This document shows positions 35,582 to 44,779 of a stretch of DNA of 61,273 nt, piece after piece. The notes under the pieces are model-generated. The model was not told the DNA's origin. It worked only from the letters and a program-made list of their open reading frames with translations, and searched no databases. Source of the stretch: an aff. Roholtiella sp. LEGE 12411 (GTDB lineage: Bacteria; Cyanobacteriota; Cyanobacteriia; Cyanobacteriales; Nostocaceae); assembly GCF_015206995.1 (NCBI RefSeq), contig NZ_JADEXR010000022.1, positions 1-61,273 on the forward strand. The letters run 5' to 3'. The translations under genes were made by a program, and so were the position numbers. Numbering within the stretch: the stretch's first letter is position 1; every line of letters starts with the position of its first letter.

Positions 35582-37725
35582 TTAGACCTTGAACCGTTAA
35601 ACGAATTGGTAGTACTCCCCAAAGCGGTTAAACGTTTGAGAGGACGGGAGAAATACCGATAAGACTTTTCAATTTGCTCTGTCGTACCATTGATTACTAC
35701 TCCCAAAATCGGTATACGATTTTGTGTAAGTTCTGATATAGCTTTTTGCAGTGATTCCTTGAGTGTGAAACTGGGGCGTGTAACCAGCATGATACCGTCG
35801 CTATAACGACTTAAAGTAGCAGCATCCGCGCTAACACTAAGTGAAGAAGTGTCTATAATCACAAAATCATATTTAGCAGTAGCTTCTACAATCAGTGACT
35901 TAATTGCTTCTGACTCTAGTAACTGCGAAGGACGTCCATATAATTCACCACAAGTTAACACTGAGAGATTCTTGATATCGTTTATCGGTTGCACTGCATC
36001 TAGTAGGGATTGATGCCCGTTAAGCACATCCATAATCCCCGGCTTGGGAGCTAAGTTGAACAGCTTGTGTTGCATGGGGCGGTGCAAATCTGCATCCACG
36101 ATCAATGTCCGCCTAGATAACATGGCACAGATGGCTGCTAGGTGCGAAACCACTACGGATTTCCCCTCGCCAGATTGAGTGCTACTAATCACAATGCTCC
36201 GCAACTTCTTAGAGCTGCGAAACTCCAAGGTTTTCAGCAGCATCCGGTAAGGTTCAACTAAAGCAATATCATCTAAGAAATTTTCTGATGCTTGCAGGCT
36301 AAGGGTTGATTCCGGTAGGGTGGGCAATGCTCCTAGCAAGGGTGTTTTCAGTAGTTCCTCAGCTTCTGAAGCATCATGGAGTGTCTTATCCATCGCCTCC
36401 AATAGCAGTACTACGATAATGGCTAAGATAGCTGCCAATACAGCGGCTAGTAGGAGCACAATAAGAGGTTTGGGGTAAGTGGCAGAAGTCGCTGGCTTCG
36501 CCTCTTCGATAATGCGGATGTTACCAACCAGTTGCGCTTCTGCAATACGTGCTTCTTCTAGTTTACTTTGCAACAACTTGAGGGATTCAGCTGCTTCTTC
36601 GCGTTGGCGGGTGAGTACAGTTAGCGGTTGCTGTTGAATTGGGAGTTGTGCTAGGCGAGCTTGGAGGTTGGCTTTCACAGACTGAACAACTCGTAGTTTA
36701 TTCTCTACTGTCAAACGTTCAATCTCATTGGAGATCAGTTCAGAAGTGAGATTCTGGCTAAGGGAGTCAGATGCAATTCTGCTAGGAGAAATAGCAGGAT
36801 TTCCAGGTGAGAGACGAGCTAGTTCTTTAGTGTACAAAGCCCGGACATCTCCCTGGTTCTCAAGCAGTGTAATCACAGTGGGATGGTTTTCTGTAAAGCG
36901 CAAACGAGCATCGATAAGTTGCGTTCCTAAGTCTGCCAATTTGGCGCGTAACTTTTGGAGTTGTTCATCTTGACCACCGCGTACAGATGCATAAGCATTG
37001 TTGAGGGTTGTGGTGGAGGTAATTTGTCGTAGGGATGCGTCGCGCGATCGCGCCCCTTGGAGTTGACCCGCTAGAGTCCGCTCCTGATCCTCCAGATTGG
37101 CTAAACTATTGACTAAACTTTTGCTTTGGTCGTCAAAGGAGATGATCCCACTGGCTTGTCTATATCTGTTTTCTACAACTTCTGCCTGTTGCAGCCGCAG
37201 TCGAGCTGTTGGTACTTCTTTTGCCAAGAAATTCCGTACGCTTGCGGCTTCTTTACGGATCTGTTCTGCACTTTCCTCAACCATTGTTTGAGAAACAGCA
37301 TTGACGAGTTTTGCAGCCATAATTGGGTCTTGGGCTTGGTAGCTCAAAACCAAGATATTCGTAGCTGGGACGATTTTTACTCGCAAATCTTGACTGAATT
37401 GCTTGATTGTGGTTTGGCTTTGAGGCTCGGAAAAAACCTTCGCTAGCGATCGCTCTAAAACAGGTTGCGATTTGGCTAATTCAGCTTGATCGGCTAATGG
37501 GCTGGGGCCACCAGGTATACCCACAGGCACTTGGGTGAGGTCACGTCCCAAATCGGAAACACTTACCCTCTTATCATCAAGCATCAGTCGTGCTGATGCT
37601 TGATACATACGTGGGGCAAAAGTTAGGTAAACAACTGCACCCCCAATTACGGCAGCAAATGTAGCCAAGGCTGGCAAACTTCGCCGCTTCAAAACCGTTG
37701 GTAAGGATGAAAAGCCTTTCTCCAT
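35578..37725 (-). CDS. Wzc-type polysaccharide co-polymerase with BY-kinase domain
   Basis: A 715-residue inner-membrane protein. Residues about 15-40 form the first membrane helix, then a Wzz domain with coiled coils (about 60-420), the second helix (about 427-450) and a cytoplasmic BY-kinase with Walker [12 protein letters not shown] (about 515), Walker A' [10 protein letters not shown] and Walker [10 protein letters not shown]. It controls chain length and export. The C-terminal tail has only two tyrosines (SYRYF) instead of the usual tyrosine cluster. The open frame extends 58 residues further through a GGGRATT repeat tract, but the natural start [17 protein letters not shown] is at 37725. 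No Wza is present here. Confidence 0.9.
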   Translation of the reverse strand: MEKGFSSLPTVLKRRSLPALATFAAVIGGAVVYLTFAPRMYQASARLMLDDKRVSVSDLGRDLTQVPVGIPGGPSPLADQAELAKSQPVLERSLAKVFSEPQSQTTIKQFSQDLRVKIVPATNILVLSYQAQDPIMAAKLVNAVSQTMVEESAEQIRKEAASVRNFLAKEVPTARLRLQQAEVVENRYRQASGIISFDDQSKSLVNSLANLEDQERTLAGQLQGARSRDASLRQITSTTTLNNAYASVRGGQDEQLQKLRAKLADLGTQLIDARLRFTENHPTVITLLENQGDVRALYTKELARLSPGNPAISPSRIASDSLSQNLTSELISNEIERLTVENKLRVVQSVKANLQARLAQLPIQQQPLTVLTRQREEAAESLKLLQSKLEEARIAEAQLVGNIRIIEEAKPATSATYPKPLIVLLLAAVLAAILAIIVVLLLEAMDKTLHDASEAEELLKTPLLGALPTLPESTLSLQASENFLDDIALVEPYRMLLKTLEFRSSKKLRSIVISSTQSGEGKSVVVSHLAAICAMLSRRTLIVDADLHRPMQHKLFNLAPKPGIMDVLNGHQSLLDAVQPINDIKNLSVLTCGELYGRPSQLLESEAIKSLIVEATAKYDFVIIDTSSLSVSADAATLSRYSDGIMLVTRPSFTLKESLQKAISELTQNRIPILGVVINGTTEQIEKSYRYFSRPLKRLTALGSTTNSFNGSRSK

Positions 37726-37743
37726 TACATATACCTTTGTGTC

Positions 37744-37903
37744 ATTGGGGATTGGGAATTGGGAATTGGGGATTGGGGATTGGGAATTGGGGATTGGGGA
37801 TTGGGCATTGGGAATTGGGAATTGGGGATTGGGCATTGGGAATTGGGGATTGGGGATTGGGGATTGGGCATTGGGGATTGGGCATTGGGCATTGGGCATT
37901 GGT
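37744..37903. repeat. GGGRATT heptamer tandem repeat, about 160 bp
   Basis: More than 20 near-perfect 7-bp units with variants GGGGATT, GGGAATT and GGGCATT. Because 7 is not a multiple of 3 and the units contain no stop in any frame, long spurious open frames run through both strands. It lies just upstream of the wzc start, between wzc and the GT4 gene upstream of it. Confidence 0.88.
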
Positions 37904-37982
37904 TAATCGTCCTTTGCAGTTGCAGTTGCAGTTAACAATTGGACAAATGACTAATGACAAATGACTAATGACTATTTGGAAC

Positions 37983-39173
37983 CTATTTTTTACCAATAAA
38001 CCCAACAAGTTTGCTAATACTAGGCTCCGATACACCTACTGGCTCAGGCGAATTCAGAATTGTTGTATATAGTTTTAAGGTTTCAGAAGTAATGTGATCC
38101 CAACTATATTGAAGCTGCACGTATCTTTGTGCATTCTTAGCCATTGTTGCCATTTCCATCGGGTGATTAATTGCCCAGTCTAAGGAACTAATACAAGAGT
38201 CTAGATTTCCTGCTGTAAAAAGCATCCCTTGCCGATCACTAATTAATTGCTGGTGGGCTGGGATGTTGCTGGCCAGCACCGGTATACCTTCGCGCATCGC
38301 TTCTAACATTGCCAAAGGTAGTCCTTCCACGTCAGAAGGTAGGACAAATAACCCTGCTCCCCGAACGATTTCCCAGAGACGAGAACGTTGGAGTTCGCCT
38401 GCGAATAAGATGTTTTGATCGGTGGCAACTTTCTCTAATAGCTTTGCAGCGAAGGATTTAGTATCGCTGATACCTCCAGCTAGAACTAGTTTCCATCCAG
38501 CTGGCTTTAGAGCACGGAAGGCTTCAATTAGCAAGTCGGGACGCTTTTCTGGTACAAGTCTGCCCAAAAAGAGAATGTAGCGCCCCTTTGTCAAACCAAG
38601 GGATGCACCGTAGGCGAAGTTTGGGTCTGACGCACTGTAGCTGGCGGGAGCGTTAGGGATGTAGACTGTATCCCGTCCGTAGGTTTGGAGAAAGTAAGAT
38701 TTTAGGTCTTTTGATACCACAATTAGCCCGTGGGCAAAGCGTACTGCTGCTTTTTCCCCCATCAGAATTAAGTGACTGGAAAAATTGCCCCATTTGGCGC
38801 GTTGCCAGTCTAACCCCTGACAGCTAACTACAACTTTTACAGAAGTGGTAATTTTGGGTAAACAAGTAAATAGAGATGGCCCTAGAGCATGAAAATGAAC
38901 AATATCATATTGCTGGACACAAGAAGCGATCGCTCCTAGCGCTGAAGTCATAAAGGCATCAAGACCACGCAAATGCCAATCTGGTAAGGGGATGACTCGC
39001 ACACCCCAATAATCATAATGGTCAAACCAAGAACAGTCGGTATAAGAAGACCGGGCGAATAAATCAACACAATGACCCTGCGCGACCATGCGAGGATACA
39101 CTTCTGCACAATAATGCTCAATTCCTCCCTGTTTAGGAGGCAAACCTTTCGCACCAATGACGGCTATTTTCAT
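37983..39173 (-). CDS. Glycosyltransferase family 4
   Basis: A 396-residue GT-B enzyme with the start KIAVIGAKGLPPKQGGIEHYCAEVYPRMVAQGH, the donor domain ILFLGRLVPEKRPDLLIEAFRAL, KLVLAGGISD, and the E-x7-E motif in PSDVEGLPLAMLEAMREGIPVLASNIPAHQQLI. The ATG at 39173 is preferred because the conserved MKIAVIGAKGLP begins there; a second ATG at 39203 would add ten residues (MNHFEKRTDA). It is the second gene of the exopolysaccharide operon, 42 bp after the first GT4 gene. Confidence 0.88.
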   Translation of the reverse strand: MKIAVIGAKGLPPKQGGIEHYCAEVYPRMVAQGHCVDLFARSSYTDCSWFDHYDYWGVRVIPLPDWHLRGLDAFMTSALGAIASCVQQYDIVHFHALGPSLFTCLPKITTSVKVVVSCQGLDWQRAKWGNFSSHLILMGEKAAVRFAHGLIVVSKDLKSYFLQTYGRDTVYIPNAPASYSASDPNFAYGASLGLTKGRYILFLGRLVPEKRPDLLIEAFRALKPAGWKLVLAGGISDTKSFAAKLLEKVATDQNILFAGELQRSRLWEIVRGAGLFVLPSDVEGLPLAMLEAMREGIPVLASNIPAHQQLISDRQGMLFTAGNLDSCISSLDWAINHPMEMATMAKNAQRYVQLQYSWDHITSETLKLYTTILNSPEPVGVSEPSISKLVGFIGKK

Positions 39174-39215
39174 GGCATCAGTTCTTTTCTCAAAATGGTT
39201 CATCTAGTCTAGTGA

Positions 39216-40427
39216 TCAGCTAACAGCCGAGTTGCCTACCAACTCCCAACGATTTAGCATTTTGCTATAAAAACCCTGGATAATAGTGCGGGCAGCATAG
39301 GGCTGTGCAGTTCCTATACAGGAAGCACTTGGGTAATTTTCCGGATGCAGTATTACTTGGCGTAAGGCATCTGCTACACACTCTGGTGTACGGTGCTCAC
39401 AAACAACTCCACTGTCAGCAGCCAACAATTTTGGGGTTTCACCACATCTAGTTGTCACTACTGGTGTCCCACTGGCCAAGGCTTCCAAAACCACCAAAGG
39501 TAGACCTTCATAAGCACTGCTAAGAGCAAAAATATTGCTGATCCGATGTAACTTTGCCAGTTCCTCTATTGCAACTGCCCCCAACATCGTCACCCGACCA
39601 GACAATCCCAACCGACCAATTTCCGCACGTATTTCCGTCGCTAACTCCCCATCACCCACTATTAAAAGATGAGTCTGCGGTTGATTCAAAGCAGCAAACC
39701 CACGTACTAGCAGCACTGGATCTTTTTGCGGATGCAGCCGACCTGCAAACAGAATAAAACGTGTTTCCTCGTCTAGACCCAGCTTGAGAGCCAGTTGACG
39801 CCGATAGGCTTGCCGTTGTGCCTGGCTCAAGGAGTAGAAAATTTCGTTGTCAAACGAATTTTTGATGTATGCAACACGGTCTTGCACCGAGGGGTAACGC
39901 TGTTTGTAAAATTCTGCTGCATCGGTATTGCATGAAAGAATTTGGCTAAATTGACGAACTAATAAACTTTCAAGAGCAAAATATGCTGCGGGAAATCTTC
40001 GCCATAGAATCGCCTTTTGCTCACCGGCAGCTTGCATCTGCGTGTGAATATCATTATGGATAAACAGAGTTTTTTCTCCATGCCAATTCCACGCTGCCAA
40101 GCTTGGTTCTAGCCGATGAAAATGCATAAAATCTGAGGACAAGCAACGTCCTAAAAGGGCAGCCGTATACTTGAGTGTGGTGGGTATCAAACTTCTAAAA
40201 TTATCATTTTTCAAGGAAAATAAAGGCAGAAAGCTAATTTCTCTACCTGCAAATTCTGCTGCTTGCCACTTGAAAGTAAGTTGATTTTCGTCTCCTGTTC
40301 CTACAAGCCGCACTTCAAATTCGTTGGGTGCATATTTGATAAAGGTCTTGATTAGTGTCTGAATTCCTCCAATACTGGTGTTCCAAGGATTGAATTGGTA
40401 AAAAATTGTTAGAATCGGTTTACGCAT
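39216..40427 (-). CDS. Glycosyltransferase family 4
   Basis: A 403-residue GT-B enzyme beginning MRKPILTIFYQFNPWNTSIGGIQTLIKTF. The donor domain has FILFAGRLHPQKDPVLLVRGFAAL, HLLIVGDGELATEIRAEIG and the E-x7-E segment SSAYEGLPLVVLEALASGTPVVTTRCGETPKLL. It is the first gene of the exopolysaccharide operon and probably adds an early sugar. The frame extends to 40460, but the ATG at 40427 fits the family start. The promoter must lie in the gap to 41474. Confidence 0.88.
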   Translation of the reverse strand: MRKPILTIFYQFNPWNTSIGGIQTLIKTFIKYAPNEFEVRLVGTGDENQLTFKWQAAEFAGREISFLPLFSLKNDNFRSLIPTTLKYTAALLGRCLSSDFMHFHRLEPSLAAWNWHGEKTLFIHNDIHTQMQAAGEQKAILWRRFPAAYFALESLLVRQFSQILSCNTDAAEFYKQRYPSVQDRVAYIKNSFDNEIFYSLSQAQRQAYRRQLALKLGLDEETRFILFAGRLHPQKDPVLLVRGFAALNQPQTHLLIVGDGELATEIRAEIGRLGLSGRVTMLGAVAIEELAKLHRISNIFALSSAYEGLPLVVLEALASGTPVVTTRCGETPKLLAADSGVVCEHRTPECVADALRQVILHPENYPSASCIGTAQPYAARTIIQGFYSKMLNRWELVGNSAVS

Positions 40428-41474
40428 GAAGACAACCCTGCACAACTTGCGTGCAAACACTCAGATGTATTTCTACCGTCAACAACGTGAGTTTGATAAG
40501 CAAAATAACCTTCAAACCTTTGTAAAATCTTCTTCTTTAGCGTGAGCTTAAACGCGTATTACAAAGTAGAACCCTTACTCTCAAGAAGAACTCGTAGATG
40601 CTACAGATACTTGCTTTAACTCTGAAAGAGTAACGCAGTATCCAACTGAGAGCAGCTTCTCATTAGTTAGGGTAAAGGCTTGTGGTGTGGTCAGATATCA
40701 CACACTTTTTAGTCAACAAGGTTGGACTATTGAGAATAATCTCAATACATTAACTAATTGACACTAAATGTGCGATCTGAATTTAGGAATTCTTTTCAGA
40801 AAAGCCTTTCGGCTTTGAGTCGAACTCACGTTCAATAAAGACCGAGATAATCTTTGTTGTATCTACATCAGAATCTAATTACCTCTTCAATTTGTTGTAT
40901 TTCTAAAGGTAGATATCAGGTGGTAAATCAAATATTCTCTGTATTCACAATAACTTTTAAATACAAACCCACAGCTAGCCTGATCCCAAGCTGCAAAACT
41001 CAAACGCTCACAAAGTTAAGCAAAACGTAAAAGGGACTGGGGAGCAGGGTTGAATTAAGTAAAAAACTATAAATGTATCTTTTTTAACTTCGACTATCCA
41101 AAAACTCTATTAGTGAGTGTTGAGCATAACCACAGGACTTACGCAACTGGCATATTATTTTAAGTTCGTAGTAAGGACTTTAGTCCTTATTTTGAGGACT
41201 AAAGTCCTCACTACAAACAATTGAGATTTTTGTGGCACTTGCGTAAGTCCTGAACTAATCTTAGTAAGCATAGTATTTATCTGTAGTTTAATTTTTATTA
41301 AATTAATTTTTAATAGATGGTAAATGTTAATAACTTTTAGATTGATTATTTTTGGCAAACTTATAGTAGAAGTTGTAATGCAAAGTATAACTATAGTAAT
41401 TGGTAACAGTGGTAAAAAATTACCAATTACCAAATAGCTACTTTTAATTACACTTATCTACTGATGTGGCCGTG
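40428..41474. other. Leader region of the exopolysaccharide operon
   Basis: About 1 kb without a convincing gene. It should hold the operon promoter and the 3' flank of the M1 peptidase gene. Visible structure: a short hairpin aaagcctttcggcttt (40801-40816) and the inverted-repeat element at 41134-41251. A 92-residue open frame at 41155-41433 lacks coding character and runs through the repeat. Confidence 0.5.
41134..41251. repeat. MITE-like element, AGGACTTACGCAA ends, copy 2, with nested palindrome
   Basis: aggacttacgcaa (41134-41146) pairs with ttgcgtaagtcct (41239-41251). Inside, 41168-41214 is another long palindrome built on AGGACTTTAGTCCT/AGGACTAAAGTCCT with GTAGT/ACTAC ends. The two nested hairpins suggest one repeat inserted into another. 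It has no gene. Confidence 0.75.
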
Positions 41475-44150
41475 CTACTTAGATTTTGCTTCTAAGTTTT
41501 CTAAGCGACTTCTAAGCTCCTGATTTTGTTGTTTGAGTTGGTCAAATTCCTCACACAACTGACGCAGCGTTTGTTCTGAACCAATGTTCTTTTGTACCCT
41601 AGAAATTTCTTCTTCGGCATAGCGACGCACACGTCCATCAGCTGTTTGATCGGCTAGGGATCGCAAAATTCTCGATGCTTTGGGGGTTTCCATTTGCCCT
41701 AATCCTGCGGCTACAGCGATTTGCGTTAAAAAGAAGGTTTCCTTTGCAAGTTCTGATAATCTTTCTAAAATCCGTTGCAAATTGACCGGACTTTGACCTC
41801 CAGAAATCTTTCCCAAAGCTCGAATGGCAGCTAGACGCAAGGGTTGAGGTACACCGAGTTTGGTATATTCTATCAGCAGATTTAAAGCTACTTCCGAGGT
41901 TTTGAATTCAGCTAAGCCTGCGATCGCACCACTCCGCACTACTTCATTCCAACCCGCTTTTTCTTCTAAAACTGATTTCAGCAGCTTTAGCACCTTATCT
42001 TCCTTGGGCTTTTCTTCTAAGTTAGCAGATGCGTGGGCGAAGCCCGTCGCAGACATCGCTCCAATACTGCGAGATGCCATTGCTTCTACATAGTAGCTGG
42101 GATCGCCCTTCTGTACGAGATTTTTCATAGCTTTATAGCTTTCAGGGGTTTTGATTTGAGCAAGTGCTTCCACTACAGATCGTCGCACGATAGCATTTTT
42201 ATCTTTTAACCCAGGAACTAACCCATCAAAGACTTGATCTAATTTGATTTCTGCGAGTTGTTTAGCTGCTTCTACACGCATCCCCCAGAATTGATCATTT
42301 TTCAGTGACGCAGATAATGCTTTAGTTGCTTCTAACCCACCTTTTTTAGCTAAAGCTTCCGCTGCATAGATGCGAGAAATTGGGTTGGGATCAAATGCTA
42401 ACTGTGCTTTTAATTCCGGTACTGGATACTCCAAAGATACTGTTTTTAAGTAATTATTCCCAACATCAAAACTGATAAATTGGGGTTTGTTTTCTAGTGG
42501 GAAGTAGAAGCTTTGTTCGCGTTCATTCACCCGCACAGTAAAAGTCCTGAGTGCTGAATTATCTAAGTTCAGTTCAGCAGCTTCCACTGCTCTGACTTCT
42601 CCCTGAGTGCTGAGTTTGGCAGCTGAATCCTGCTGTACATAGCCAAAACCTATGGGTATTCTCAGATCAAATAAATCCTTACTACCATTTTTATCTGCTG
42701 CTGCTTGGGTTTGAGTTACTGTAACTTTTGCTAAGTTAGCATCTCCATCCCAAGAATAAGCGACTTTAAAATCGGGATGACCACCACGATAAACATATTG
42801 GTCAAAAAGAAACAATAGATTACGTCCGGTTGCTTTTTCAATTGACCTGAGTAAGTCTATTGTTTCTACGGTTTTGTGAGCATTATCTTGGATGAATGTT
42901 TGAATTGCTTGCCAAAACAATTCATCTCCTAATTCCGCCCGAATCATGTGATAAACACAAGATCCTTTTTCGTAGATGTGGCGATCGTAAAGTTCAATGG
43001 CTTCCCGGTAAACGTGCGTTACCATTGGACGGCGGTAGCGGCTGCTATCTTCACTAAGGTAACGACGAGCTTCCAATAAACGATAGTAAGCTGCTTCTTG
43101 TAGACTATATTCGTGTTCTGTCCACATCACCTCAGAGTAAGAAGCCATCCCTTCTTTAATCCAAGCATGAGACCAATGCTTAATCACCACCAAATCACCA
43201 AACCACTGGTGCGCGAGTTCGTGAACAACTAAACTTTCTGTATTGCGGTTATCTATAGCAGCACGTTCATCTAACAAGCATCTATCTGTGAGCAGAGTTG
43301 CGGAAGTATTTTCCATCCCGCCAAAGATGAAGTCATCGACACAAACTTGGGCGTATTTCGGAAAAGGGTATGGATAACCATACTTTTCACTCAAAAATTC
43401 GATCATACGGGGAGTTTTGCCCATGCTGCGTTTGGCATCTTCCTCCCGTCCCTTTTCCACGTAGTAAGTGACGGGTTTACCTTTCCACTGCTCCTGAATT
43501 TCAGCAAAGTCTCCTACTGCCAGAGTCATCAAGTAGGTAGGATGAACTTGCTGCTGTGACCAATGGTAGATTTTGTCATTACCATCTTCTGCGGTGTCAA
43601 TAAGTTCGCCATTGGAAATGGCAATGAGAGGTTTGGGAACGCGGACGCGAATTTCTGAAGTAGAAAGTTGACCTGGATAGTCAAAGCAAGGAAACCAGAA
43701 GCGAGAGTCTTCGTCTTCTCCTTGAGTCCACACTTGGGTGGGCTTGTTTGGGTAGTTTTTATCTGGTTGAATAAAGTAAATACCGCGTTGTGGTTTTGCC
43801 ACAGAGTAGGCGATCGCAATCAATAAGTGTTTCTCAATTTGCGTCGTCTCAGAAAGTTGGATGGAAAGCTGTTCTCCATCGTAGTCAAAATTTTGCGGCA
43901 CCTTGTCAACTTGAACAGATTCGATATTCAGGTTGACAGCATCCAAAGTCAAACGCTCAATACCATTACGTATTGGCAACAGACGAATACTACAATTGCC
44001 GTGGTAGCTTTGGTTAGGGATATCCAAGCTAATATCTAGAAAAATATGCTCTACTTGTCCGGGGCGATCGGGATTGTAGTGTGGTCTTGCCCCCGGTAAC
44101 TCAAAAGATTTGTGTCCGTTATTCTCTGTATCAAAATAAGACTGCGACAT
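41475..44150 (-). CDS. M1-family metallopeptidase (aminopeptidase N type) with HEAT-like repeats
   Basis: An 891-residue protein. The N-terminal domain (about 1-210) is the beta saddle, followed by the catalytic domain with the exopeptidase motif GGMEN (277-281) and the zinc site HELAH (310-314; H310, E311, H314) plus ligand E333. The peptidase domain ends near 460. Residues about 590-860 form helical repeats with HEAT/PBS-type pairs (AAEALAKKGG, VEAAKQLAEI, SVVEALAQI, IAGLAEF, AIRALGKI), and a coiled coil ends the protein. It probably trims peptides from the N-terminus in the cytoplasm. The HEAT-like tail is longer than in E. coli-type PepN. Confidence 0.88.
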   Translation of the reverse strand: MSQSYFDTENNGHKSFELPGARPHYNPDRPGQVEHIFLDISLDIPNQSYHGNCSIRLLPIRNGIERLTLDAVNLNIESVQVDKVPQNFDYDGEQLSIQLSETTQIEKHLLIAIAYSVAKPQRGIYFIQPDKNYPNKPTQVWTQGEDEDSRFWFPCFDYPGQLSTSEIRVRVPKPLIAISNGELIDTAEDGNDKIYHWSQQQVHPTYLMTLAVGDFAEIQEQWKGKPVTYYVEKGREEDAKRSMGKTPRMIEFLSEKYGYPYPFPKYAQVCVDDFIFGGMENTSATLLTDRCLLDERAAIDNRNTESLVVHELAHQWFGDLVVIKHWSHAWIKEGMASYSEVMWTEHEYSLQEAAYYRLLEARRYLSEDSSRYRRPMVTHVYREAIELYDRHIYEKGSCVYHMIRAELGDELFWQAIQTFIQDNAHKTVETIDLLRSIEKATGRNLLFLFDQYVYRGGHPDFKVAYSWDGDANLAKVTVTQTQAAADKNGSKDLFDLRIPIGFGYVQQDSAAKLSTQGEVRAVEAAELNLDNSALRTFTVRVNEREQSFYFPLENKPQFISFDVGNNYLKTVSLEYPVPELKAQLAFDPNPISRIYAAEALAKKGGLEATKALSASLKNDQFWGMRVEAAKQLAEIKLDQVFDGLVPGLKDKNAIVRRSVVEALAQIKTPESYKAMKNLVQKGDPSYYVEAMASRSIGAMSATGFAHASANLEEKPKEDKVLKLLKSVLEEKAGWNEVVRSGAIAGLAEFKTSEVALNLLIEYTKLGVPQPLRLAAIRALGKISGGQSPVNLQRILERLSELAKETFFLTQIAVAAGLGQMETPKASRILRSLADQTADGRVRRYAEEEISRVQKNIGSEQTLRQLCEEFDQLKQQNQELRSRLENLEAKSK

Positions 44151-44779
44151 TGATCCTTACTGACCTACCTTGTAATCCTGAAAAGTCTGGCTGAATGTAA
44201 TTAAGAACAATAGCGGTATCGGGTGTATTTCTCAAATCAACAGGGCGTATTAGGGTAAAAACTCCCTTCTGAGGTTGGGGATTTGAATCAATATCTCCCG
44301 AATTTCCGATTTTTGACAACGAGACGCTTCTCTACGAAACGCTCTGGGTGGCTTGCTTATTTGCAGCGTACGCGTCCACAGAGGAAGCCTCTGCCTTGAC
44401 TTCTCTCCATATCCCTCCCATAGCTATTTTTCCTAATGTAAGCTGTTATTTTGCACTCTTTTGTCATCGGGTCAAGAGTTTCTTGCACCTCAATAAGTCT
44501 TTATTAAGTACAAATACTCCTTAGTATGCTTATAACTTAGGATAGCTTGCCGTTGTTGAACGGACTATTTTTTTTGAGATGAACAACATATCATTTGCGG
44601 ATTCGCTCCTCATCCCATTGAAGTATTTTTTAGAGTAATTCCACATCGCTAGTTTGTAGGACTACTAATTTTATCAGTAAATACCGATCAATTAGTAAAA
44701 ATTATTAATAAATCCGAAAACTCTACAATGACGCTTGTATAAATGTCGGTGACAACTTGAGGAAAAGAGGATAAGAAGA
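44151..44779. other. Divergent promoter gap with repeat remnants
   Basis: About 630 bp between the divergent M1 peptidase and DUF3352 genes. Positions about 44320-44400 contain GAGACGCTTCTCTACGAAACGCTC-like and GCGTACGCGTCC-like pieces of a common Nostoc interspersed repeat. A good ribosome-binding site (aagaggataag) precedes the DUF3352 start. No RNA gene was recognised. Confidence 0.5.

Noticed and set aside
37698-37964. 88-residue plus-strand open frame rich in GIGNWGL
   Set aside because: It is the GGGRATT heptamer read on the other strand; the tract is stop-free in all frames.
40801-40816. Hairpin aaagcctttcggcttt as a terminator
   Set aside because: The 6-bp stem has no U-tract on either side and no gene ends within 350 bp of it.
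41155-41433. 92-residue minus-strand open frame in the gap before the M1 peptidase gene
   Set aside because: It reads through the AGGACTT inverted repeat, has Ile/Leu/Lys-only low-complexity composition typical of AT-rich noncoding DNA, and has no ribosome-binding site.
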